Assembly (NCBI GenBank): GCA_012862575.1
Contig: BLSF01000057.1
Span: 186,001 to 250,000 of the forward strand
Length of the DNA stretch: 64,000 bases
Reading direction: 5' to 3'
DNA from: Parietichytrium sp. I65-24A
Taxonomy: Eukaryota; Sar; Bigyra; Thraustochytrida; Thraustochytriidae
A model generated the notes under the pieces. That model had not been told where the DNA came from and made no database searches. It saw only the letters and a program-made list of their open reading frames with translations. A program made the translations under genes and the position numbers. Positions 58,001 through 64,000 of this stretch are shown piece after piece. Within the stretch, counting starts at the first letter, position 1. Each line of letters begins with the position of its first letter.

Positions 58001-59814
58001 GAGCAGAAGGTTGCGACTGCAAGTCGCTGCATTGGTCTTTTGGCGGTGAAGGACGCGTTTGCGAAGCCTGCGGACACGCTCCAATGAAGCACTACTCTTA
58101 TTTTAACCAGACCATCACAAATCCAATTAAGCGGCACGGATATTGCGGAGAAGGAAAGAGAGCCATGCAGCTTTTGCGTGATGATATTCTGCTCAAGCTG
58201 ATGCTGCGTCGAACCAAAGAGGAGAAGCAAAAGGACATTAAACTGCCTCCGTCAGTTGTAGAAGTGAAAATCCTCGAGTTTTCCCCGGAGGAGACCGACT
58301 TTTACACGAGCATATACTTGAACACAAGATCTCGATTCGACACTTATGTCAACAGAGGAACGTTACTCCACAACTACGCGCACATCTTCGAGCTCTTGTC
58401 TCGACTCCGCAGAGCGTGCGATCATCCATATCTCGTGGTGCACGCGGACTCTGAAGATAACAATATCGTAACTCCTCAGCAGTTGTACCGTGCTGACGTT
58501 TGCGCGATGTGTGGATTCGGTATTGAGTCCCTCGAGGACTGCGCAGTTGGCCGATGCAAGCATACATTTCACAAGGCTTGCTTGGCAGAATTGTTCGACA
58601 ATTTCAAAGAAGACGCGCTCGACGAAGACTTGGACGACGACGACGCTCCGAGAAAAACTCGAAAGCGAAAGGCATCCGGTAAAAACAAGGCCAAGTCCAA
58701 AGCAGGACAAGATGACTACCAAGACGGTCCCAACTGCCCAACTTGCATGGTGCCCTTGAGCGTGATGCTTGACATTAAAGGTGGTTCGCAGTCCAATGAG
58801 ACAGGGTTGAGCGCTGATGGCGTAGCAGATGATGACTCGTGTGTCATCTGTCTTGATAGAAAGAGGGACTGTCTTATTGTGCCATGTGGTCATCTCTTCA
58901 TCTGCATGGAATGTGCAAAAAATCTGGACAAGCGCCACTGTCCGATGTGCCGCTCCGACATCAAGCGCATGATCCGTGTTAATCCGAACGCCCCCGTCGC
59001 GAATGGTCCTGGCGGAGATGCTGCGGCTGGGAGCCCGGGATCATCGTCATCCTCCGTTGGGGACGTTAGCGGGCGTTCCTCTATGGCGCCATCCCCAGGA
59101 GAGGTCAAGGCGGAGGACAAGCAGCCAGAAGCGTTGGACGTCAAGAAGGAGAAAGAAGCACAGTCTTTGGCGGGGACAAAGGGCATTGATAACGTTATCG
59201 CTGGCGCGCGCACAACAGCCGCTTTGCTGGGGAGAAAGTCGATCCTGCAAAAAATCGACTTGAAGCAGTTCAGCTCAAGCGCCAAAGTTAATGGCGTCGT
59301 CGAAGAAGTCGAGCAGATGCTCCGCGACGAGCGCAAAGATACTGATATGCTGAACAAGGCCATCGTGTTTTCGCAATACAAGGATATGCTAGACATCGTC
59401 GAGTGGCGTTTGAAGTCCAAGGGTATTGGGACCGTCAAGCTGGTCGGTTCTCTGGCGATGCAAGAGCGTCGAGCGGTGTTGGCGGCTTTCAAGACTAGCC
59501 CCGAGGTCCGCGTAATCTTGATGAGTCTGAAAGCTGGTGGCGAGGGTCTCAATCTGCAGGAGGCCTCCCACGTGTTCGTTCTTGAGCCTTGGTGGAATCC
59601 GGCAGTGGAGATGCAAGCTATTCAGCGTGCTCACAGGATTGGTCAGAAGAGAGCTGTTCGAGCGGTGAGGTTTGTGACAAAAAATTCGATAGAGGAGAAG
59701 ATGATGGAGCTTCAGTCCAAGAAGCTCTTAGTATTTCAAGGAGCAGTTGACGGCTCGCAAGTTGCCCTCTCCAAGCTCACCGAGGAGGATCTGAAATTTT
59801 TGTTTTCCGGTTAG
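55009..59814 (+). CDS. RAD16: RAD16-like SNF2 ATPase with PARP-type zinc finger and two RING-like fingers
   Basis: ATG 55009 (MPALTVDSDGDW) gives 1601 residues. A PARP-type finger sits at about 18-75 (YAKSGKAKCRACGEYIEKE, RHPKCFW). The SNF2 ATPase begins LLPFQEESLGWL with Walker A DEMGMGKT (about 170), but motif II, VLDEAHKIKD, comes only at about 924. The ~650-residue insert between them has a CIYC...H...C knuckle near 265-285, Lys/Glu and poly-Asp tracts, and a beta-rich section near 480-620. RAD16 marks are CDCKSLHWSFGG and CEACGHAPMKHYSYFNQ. Two RING-type fingers follow: CAMCGFGIE...CPTC (about 1163-1250) and CVICLDRKRDCLIVPCGH...CPMC (about 1276-1320). The helicase C-terminal half ends the protein (FSQYKDMLDI, LEPWWNPAVEMQAIQRAHRI). 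Yeast Rad16 with Rad7 finds damage in silent DNA for nucleotide excision repair and acts as a ubiquitin ligase. Confidence 0.93.
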   Translation: MPALTVDSDGDWKLADEEDQVYRARVEYAKSGKAKCRACGEYIEKETLRIGVPIKWRSWITSWRHPKCFWVEGEKDEITPAECFDYQVAKEEDVKDLDAALARLTAPGQDESLNPESEEFEKALKKKLSLNPLPTPAALTTRLLPFQEESLGWLVRQEEESKFRSGLLCDEMGMGKTLQTISLIVQQKSRAEGPTLVVAPSSAMLQWYDEAMNNTVDGTLKILVYHGNKRGTLTPKDVREHDIVLTSYPILEYEYRRCVERCKMTCIYCKRKYLPRKLILHNQYFCGPFAKRTAKLALRDKKKKEQETMGKAMKTLAIVKDADLDKVRKENGEPAAKKRRGHALPTPGNIYRDLMKEAKKEPINMYKSSAEARRIVEERKTSKASSSKDSSGRPTRKSRKAAIDESEDEIEEDASDKLKVEEEEEEAGGKTSPNRFVFWTAGDEGNNVVVYRATPMAKAWKSSFELASADGCATFSTVQGAPEKGSIRLACDQVKDVQLVLSASGEVLFSSDEGANWSVLEGVSGGRWIGSAVRMSQESLEEGWEFKGPRMGSVVGRDFDGIVLAVAFAHAKKQDDQPALWRIEHQDGDVEDLEWKEVEAGLRAARAWSAPEVLKSRTTKRSTQRLAHALTRAIEASESATQQTESKAEKVTPAKKGRAPKKAGHKKVDTKPPPVAVMEKNDEIVAEDVQAPKPGRKRPVRAAAKKKSKIIDDDDDDDQSDSEFDPSGSDGGDDDDDDEDEDGGEVNGGSLSARDKRLGAAAGLSAADVAKAKAAEEAARAVAREKALDAKFYPVSWGPGSKDAKLLADFKLREGRISRAKQGKKRRRSSKGSKGGKKAASNPKKGTGKKAAPKGGKKSSWSEDEDSSDFESIASSEDEAIEVENDRWKDGMFWFAAPDRVVDEDGIDLAPSLLHCIGWHRIVLDEAHKIKDRVNSTAKSTLALRGSPEKAKLKELNPDGGPCRRWALTGTPLQNRVGELYSLIRFLRVDPYAFYYCRAEGCDCKSLHWSFGGEGRVCEACGHAPMKHYSYFNQTITNPIKRHGYCGEGKRAMQLLRDDILLKLMLRRTKEEKQKDIKLPPSVVEVKILEFSPEETDFYTSIYLNTRSRFDTYVNRGTLLHNYAHIFELLSRLRRACDHPYLVVHADSEDNNIVTPQQLYRADVCAMCGFGIESLEDCAVGRCKHTFHKACLAELFDNFKEDALDEDLDDDDAPRKTRKRKASGKNKAKSKAGQDDYQDGPNCPTCMVPLSVMLDIKGGSQSNETGLSADGVADDDSCVICLDRKRDCLIVPCGHLFICMECAKNLDKRHCPMCRSDIKRMIRVNPNAPVANGPGGDAAAGSPGSSSSSVGDVSGRSSMAPSPGEVKAEDKQPEALDVKKEKEAQSLAGTKGIDNVIAGARTTAALLGRKSILQKIDLKQFSSSAKVNGVVEEVEQMLRDERKDTDMLNKAIVFSQYKDMLDIVEWRLKSKGIGTVKLVGSLAMQERRAVLAAFKTSPEVRVILMSLKAGGEGLNLQEASHVFVLEPWWNPAVEMQAIQRAHRIGQKRAVRAVRFVTKNSIEEKMMELQSKKLLVFQGAVDGSQVALSKLTEEDLKFLFSG

Positions 59815-60123
59815 CAATATATAACATAAAAAAATTCACAACAGTTCGTTTGTCTTCACCGAGACTTTTTCTCTAAAATGCATCGGCCTTTTTGACAAAT
59901 GGCATGTAATTACGAGACAAATCGCTGAGGATGTTCAATAGTAGAAATAAAGTGCCGAGGATCTCGCAAATGCGCCCATGGGAGGGGGAAAGGGTGGACG
60001 GCAAAAAACGTGTCTAATTGGTAGCTTCTCGCACCAAAGCGCTTCAAAATGGCAAGAAATAGAGAGAGAGAGGAGAGATGGCAAGCAGGGCATAGGCAGC
60101 CTCGGGGTATTGTAAAACATGTT
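59815..60123. other. Convergent intergenic region, RAD16-like / PP1
   Basis: This 309 bp AT-rich spacer between two stops holds the 3' ends of both genes; ATATATAACATAAAAAA follows the RAD16 stop. No gene is visible. Confidence 0.6.
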
Positions 60124-61244
60124 TTAGTCTGGCCGAGGTGTCTGTGGGCGATGCGGTCCCTCCAGCGGGTTTGCGCGAATCGCCCCTTCAGCCAATGCGG
60201 GCGGTTTGATCACATGGAAGGAGCATACCAGGCTGGCGTCTACGATCATCATGGCGCCAGCATTGTCGAAAGACGCGCAATAGTTTGCAGCCGAGAAAAC
60301 AGTCACCAGCTTCCTCGATCCCTTAAAGAATTCGAATCCCTCCTCGACGACCTGGTGCGCTCTTACGAATAGGTCAAAGTCATATGTCTCGATAAATTTA
60401 TTGAGAGTCTCCTCCCCAAAGACGAATGAGACACCGCGATCGCTCATCTCCCAAGTCGAGACATCAGGTGAGGGGTCACTCCAGAGCAAATCACCTGTGC
60501 GCGTGCAAGCGAAGAGGACGGTTAGTAAAATGTGGACTCAATCTACACAACTCTGGAAATCAAAAACTTACATAGCAAACCTTCAACCGGGACGTCGCAT
60601 GGCCGCTGAATTCGGTCAATGTCTTCCAAGCTGTGCAGATCAGGGCTCAGACCACCGTGTGTTGCAAAAATTCTATCACTAACAATAGCTGCCAAGGACA
60701 AGCACCTAAAGACTTGATTGACCGCTTTCCAGCAAGCCTGATCATACTTGGCTTTACACTCCTCAAAGAAACCGTACATGCGCGAGATCTGAGAGCACTC
60801 ATGATTACCCCGCAAAAGGAAGATCTTGTCTGGATACCGCAGCTTGAAGCAGAACAATAATATGCTTACTTCCATCCCCATTCGCCCTCTGTCAATATAG
60901 TCCCCGAGAAACAGGTACTGGGAGTCCGGCGGACATCCGCCCACCTCCAAGAACCTCAGCAAATCCAGAAACTGCCCATGCACGTCGCCCACAACATTGA
61001 TCGGCGCTTTCAGATTCAGCAGCGCCGGCTCGCACAGGAAGAAAGCTTCCACCCGCTTCGTCACAAACAGGATCGTCTCCACCGACAGCCCGTGCGACAC
61101 GTCCTCCGCTTTCACCGCCGCTTTTGCGCGCAGAAGATCTTCAATTGTATCGTCGACCAGCCTCATCTCCTCTTCGGACAGCGGCTCCGGCTTGTCGCCC
61201 AGCAGCGCCGCGCCAGCGTCCTCCTCCTCCTTCGCGCCCTCCAT
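60124..61244 (-). CDS. PP1-type serine/threonine phosphatase catalytic subunit, two exons
   Basis: Exon 1 (61244-60572) and exon 2 (60494-60124) give 347 residues. All metal-binding motifs of PPP phosphatases are present: [22 protein letters not shown], and HGGLSPDL, with [11 protein letters not shown] in exon 2. The splice join restores [18 protein letters not shown], matching PP1's DQGLLCDLLWSDP. PP1-like residues also include RGVSFVFG and [10 protein letters not shown]...MCSF-like CSFHVIKP. The N-terminus is about 25 residues longer than in human PP1 and rich in Glu, and [13 protein letters not shown] replaces the usual SAPNYCGEFDNAG, so this may be a divergent PP1 paralogue. It would dephosphorylate Ser/Thr under control of regulatory subunits. 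ATG 61244 is the first Met. A palindromic element lies about 240 bp upstream. Confidence 0.92.
60495..60571 (-). other. Spliceosomal intron in the PP1 gene
   Basis: This 77-nt, phase-1 intron has donor GTAAGT (60571-60566), an exact yeast-type branch box TACTAAC about 25-30 nt before the acceptor, and acceptor CACAG (60499-60495). Splicing yields the Cys codon of GLLCDLLW. Confidence 0.92.
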
Positions 61245-61477
61245 GTTTCAGCTGCCCCACCCGCCCACTCTTTCACAGCACGTTTGCGGGACAGAGTCTA
61301 CGCGAGTAACCTACACTATACGTACGCGTAGATGACAGCGGCGGGTACTCGGAGATCGCCACGTTGAAAGGAGTATACTCGCTTACTCACTGCTCCGTAG
61401 TGTACGCAGAACTCGCAGTACGCTGGAGTCGCTGGAGAGGCGGATAGATATTGAGTGTGAGTATCTGTGAGTACTTA

Positions 61478-61494
61478 GTACTGACAGTGAGTAC
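61478..61494. promoter_or_regulatory. Palindromic element, copy D
   Basis: GTACTGACAGTGAGTAC, identical to copy B, followed by CGGT so that it ends in GAGTACCGGT, shared with 43325-43333. It lies about 242 bp before the PP1 ATG. Confidence 0.5.
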
Positions 61495-61780
61495 CGGTTT
61501 GTTGCACTCTGTGACTTTGTCAACTCTGTGACTCGGACGAGATCTGGTCTGCTGCTGTCGTGTGCGTTCTGTACGCAGCACGCAGCACGCGTATTCACAA
61601 ACGGTATTCGGTACCCGGTACTCGGTGCTCGGTACGTGCGTCAAGGTCTTGGCAGCTGCTTTGGTTTTAAAACATAATTAAATTAATACGGCATTGACAA
61701 CATCGTTCACCATTTTAAAAAGAAAAAAAAAAGAGAAATCGCTTTTTTTCGTCAACTTTTGATTTCACTGTCCCTCAAAG

Positions 61781-61820
61781 TCAATCAATCAATCAATCAG
61801 TTAGTCAGTCAATCAATCAA
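61781..61820. repeat. CAAT/CAGT tetranucleotide microsatellite
   Basis: TCAATCAATCAATCAATCAG followed by TTAGTCAGTCAATCAATCAA: about ten imperfect tetranucleotide units. Confidence 0.88.
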
Positions 61821-62970
61821 GGGACTGACTGTGTGTTCAGAGAACCGGAGAAAGGTTTTTCACATCCTTGCACGTTCGCGTTTTTTCACGTCTCTCTTTT
61901 CTCTTGGAGTTGGAGGTGTTGGCTTGTGCGGGTGCTAGGAAAATGCCTGACAAGAACATACAGTTTCAGCTTGAATTGTAGAAATGAAGAGGCAACACGT
62001 CTCACTCAGGCTCTATAATTGGGAAGATCGTGACGAGTTGCTGTTGCGGAAAAGAGGAAGATAGAATGCGACGCGATAACGGTGTGCTCGAAATAAATTA
62101 GAGCGAGGACCAGAACGTCAAGAGAGCGGGAACCGAGGATTGTTGATGGAAACGGGATGTCCGCTACTAACGTTCAGACGGTTCCCAACCAAAGAACCGA
62201 GGGAACCTAGAGAACCAACTGAAGAACCAACAAGTGTCCATACCAGAGTGACATAAGACTACTAGCGAATCCCGGCGAACGACGGTGCGCAAAGATACGC
62301 CTCCTAGTGCAACCTTAGGATCGAACTACCAGGCTCTGTCGCCATGCACCACACGAGACTACTCGCTCCTTCTATCAACCCACTATCCGTTCATAAGATC
62401 GCACTACTGAAGCCTTCAAGCACCTTCCCACCATAGGCGCTCAATAAGACCCCATGCAACTGAGTGGTCATAGCGGGCGGGGTTAGAAGTAGAGCACTTT
62501 AATCCGCCGTTACTGACAACCGGTATGAACGAGGCTAGGACTACTTACAAGTTGGCCAGAAGAGGGTGGGGGATTTCTTGTTAGCAGCGCATATCTTATC
62601 TCACGCTACGATCACTCTACGGATGTGATGCATCTTGAGGTAGCCACTCTACCTCCAGAAGCCAACGCTCTAGCAACTCTAGTAAGTCCCCTACTGCATC
62701 TCCTATCTAACAGAACGTGCCGCTGAGGCTACCCGTCACTCTTACCCTCTTCACTATCTCTCCAAGCATTGCAATGCCCTCCAACTGCTACCTGTGCGGG
62801 GTAGCAGCCTCTACGACCCCTCCGGTTGGCCTAGCGCGATACGGAAAGATACGCTAGGAGGCGGTGAGTAGCGGAATGCCTGCAGCAGAGTAGGAGTGGC
62901 CAGAAGAGAAGATAGCAGTTTCACTCGATCAAGAGAGATGCACACAACTACAACACGAAGAAACGAGAGA

Positions 62971-63080
62971 GAAAGAAAGAAAGAAAGAAAGAAAGAAGCA
63001 CACTATCTCGCAGAAACACAGAGACAGAGAGACAGAGACAGAGACACAGAGAGAGAGAGAGAGTGTGTGTGTGTGTGAGA
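62971..63080. repeat. Compound purine-rich and GT microsatellite before AIP1
   Basis: GAAA units (62971-62997) are followed by GACAGA/GA units (about 63019-63062) and a GT run (63063-63077). The block ends about 110 bp before the AIP1 ATG. Confidence 0.9.
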
Positions 63081-63186
63081 AGGACAGCGAGGAGACTGAG
63101 GAGAGAGGAGAGAGGAGCGAGCAAGATCGTGCAGCGGGAGATCCGTGCGGCGTTTGTAGTAACGGGATTTGTGTTTGGTGGAAGAG

Positions 63187-64000
63187 ATGGCGAGCTTTGT
63201 GAGTGAGGCAGCGGCAACGTGGGCGCCAAACCCACTGCCGACCAGAGGAGTCTCGTGCAGCATCGATTCGGACGGGAGCCGCATTGCGTACGGCAGCGGG
63301 TACAGCGTGGTGCTGAGGGACGTGAGCAACCCTCTGAGCGCGAGGGTGTTTTCCGGGCATAAAAAGCATGTGACCGCGGTCAAGTTCACTCCAGACTTGA
63401 AGTTCCTCGCCACCGGAGACGCCGGAGGCGCGCTGATGATCTGGAATGCGTCGTCGGGCGAGGTCGTAAAGGAGCTTCCTCACATGGTGGGCGGACCGCT
63501 TCTCGACATCTCCTTTGACGAGTCAGGCAAGAGGGTCGCAGTGTGCGGTGACGCAAAGGGCAACAATGCGAAGGTGTTCATGTGGGAGAGTGGCACTCAA
63601 CAAGGTGAGCTTGGATCGTCAAAGTCGGTGATGAGCATCTCCATTCGCCCAGACTCCACTTGCCGGCTTGCACACGGTGGCCAAGACTTTAAAGTCAAGC
63701 TGTACAAGGGACCAGTAAGTCTAGTCGCTTTTGATTGAAGGATGGGCAGCTTGACCAAGATGGGCGACACTAACATTGTACTTGTTTTACACCGCTACTG
63801 CTTCTTGCACAGCCATTCAAATTCGACAGCAGCTATGAGGGACACAGCAACTTTGTCCAGTGCGTCCGCTACTCGCCCGACGGCCGTTACCTTGCGACCG
63901 CAGGAAGCGACATGTCTATTCACATTCTTGATGGAGAGACCGGTGACCTCGTCTTTAAGCTGCCTACTGAGCACAAGGGTTCTATCTTTCAGATCTGCTG
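63187..64000 (+). CDS. AIP1: Actin-interacting protein 1 (AIP1/WDR1), 3' partial
   Basis: Exon 1 (63187-63714) starts MASFVSEAAATWAPNPLPTR; exon 2 begins at 63813 and runs off the window. WD40 blades are visible: FSGHKKHVTAVKFTPDLKFL with MIWNASSGE, DISFDESGKRVAVCG, and SISIRPDSTCRLAHGGQDF. The splice join gives KLYKGP-PFKFDSSYEGHSNF, then VQCVRYSPDGRYLATAGSD and IHILDGETGD, closely following the AIP1 pattern of GPPFKF, NCVRFSPDG and YDGKTGEKV. AIP1 has two seven-bladed propellers and helps ADF/cofilin take actin filaments apart. The ATG follows a long purine and GT repeat; the frame before it has no Met. About 240 residues of an expected 600 or so are in the window. Confidence 0.9.
63715..63812 (+). 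other. Spliceosomal intron in the AIP1 gene
   Basis: This 98-nt, phase-0 intron has donor GTAAGT at 63715-63720, a branch-like CACTAAC near 63770, a pyrimidine-rich end and acceptor CACAG (63808-63812). Without splicing the frame stops within eight codons. Confidence 0.9.

Larger units (their letters stand above)
61245..63186. other. Divergent intergenic region, PP1 / AIP1
   Basis: This 1.9 kb holds the promoters of both genes. It contains a palindromic element (61478-61494), GGTAC/CGGTAC repeats near 61605-61635, CAAT-type repeats (61781-61820), and a compositionally different section (about 62140-62890) with GAACC repeats, a Pol III B-box-like AGTTCGATCC on the minus strand (62327-62318) and inverted repeats. 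GAAA, GACA and GT microsatellites precede AIP1. No gene is supportable. Confidence 0.55.

Noticed and set aside
60124-61244. Two separate truncated phosphatase genes
   Set aside because: A canonical 77-nt intron with TACTAAC joins them and restores a PP1 motif.
62300-62400. tRNA gene on the minus strand near the B-box-like site
   Set aside because: The five-base-pair T stem and the acceptor stem do not form; at most a degenerate tRNA-derived sequence.
1-64000. CRISPR arrays, rRNA, retroelements or viral copies
   Set aside because: No regularly spaced repeats with spacers, no rRNA signature, and no reverse transcriptase, integrase or capsid motif was seen on either strand.

Overview
The window is nuclear DNA of a unicellular, intron-poor eukaryote. 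It carries a 12.5 kb outer-arm dynein heavy chain, TOR kinase, eIF2B gamma, RAD16, HOP2, an NPL4-like protein, a PP1-type phosphatase and AIP1/WDR1, almost all as single uninterrupted reading frames. Four short GT-AG introns (77-115 nt) can be placed, each with a CTAAY branch-site-like element. The Kelch-bearing axonemal dynein implies motile flagella, and HOP2 implies meiosis. Pro/Ser/Thr stalks of the 'SPTxSPT' type are common in stramenopiles. A stramenopile, possibly a thraustochytrid-like labyrinthulomycete, is my best guess, but this is inference and not proven.

Layout: end of a membrane-anchored alpha-amylase (+, 1-1278); Kelch/IPT/filamin dynein heavy chain (-, 1464-13937); HEAT-repeat protein (+, 15251-17443); TPR-TMEM33-like membrane protein (-, 17703-18872); small coiled-coil protein (+, 19357-19776); Tas-like aldo/keto reductase with one intron (-, 19877-21234); TOR kinase (+, 21828-32156); GMC oxidoreductase (+, 34053-35942); cyclic-nucleotide-binding/RGS fusion (-, 36346-38340); double-module altronate/galactarate dehydratase with one intron (-, 40083-43176); OB-fold methyltransferase (-, 43589-44656) with a 137-bp tandem duplication over its 3' end; two tandem SGNH-like type II membrane proteins (+, 45255-46439 and 47441-48580); HOP2 with a long disordered extension (-, 49053-50618); eIF2B gamma (+, 51402-52826); NPL4-like (-, 53089-54402); RAD16-like SNF2/RING protein with a PARP-type finger (+, 55009-59814); PP1-type phosphatase with one intron (-, 60124-61244); start of AIP1/WDR1 with one intron (+, 63187-end).

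Neighbours mostly alternate in strand, so most spacers are either short shared 3' regions (about 100-470 bp) or longer divergent promoter regions (0.5-1.9 kb). There is no operon-like pathway cluster. The only related neighbours are the two SGNH-like paralogues. The genes otherwise represent separate housekeeping and signalling functions: growth control (TOR), translation (eIF2B), DNA repair and recombination (RAD16, HOP2), motility (dynein), actin turnover (AIP1) and signalling (CNB-RGS, PP1).

The most unusual signals outside genes are a recurring palindromic element (core GTACTCACTGTCAGTAC) found about 230-265 bp upstream of several start codons, the 137-bp duplication, and purine-rich microsatellites directly before many start codons. 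I saw no tRNA, rRNA, CRISPR, retroelement or viral element that I could support.
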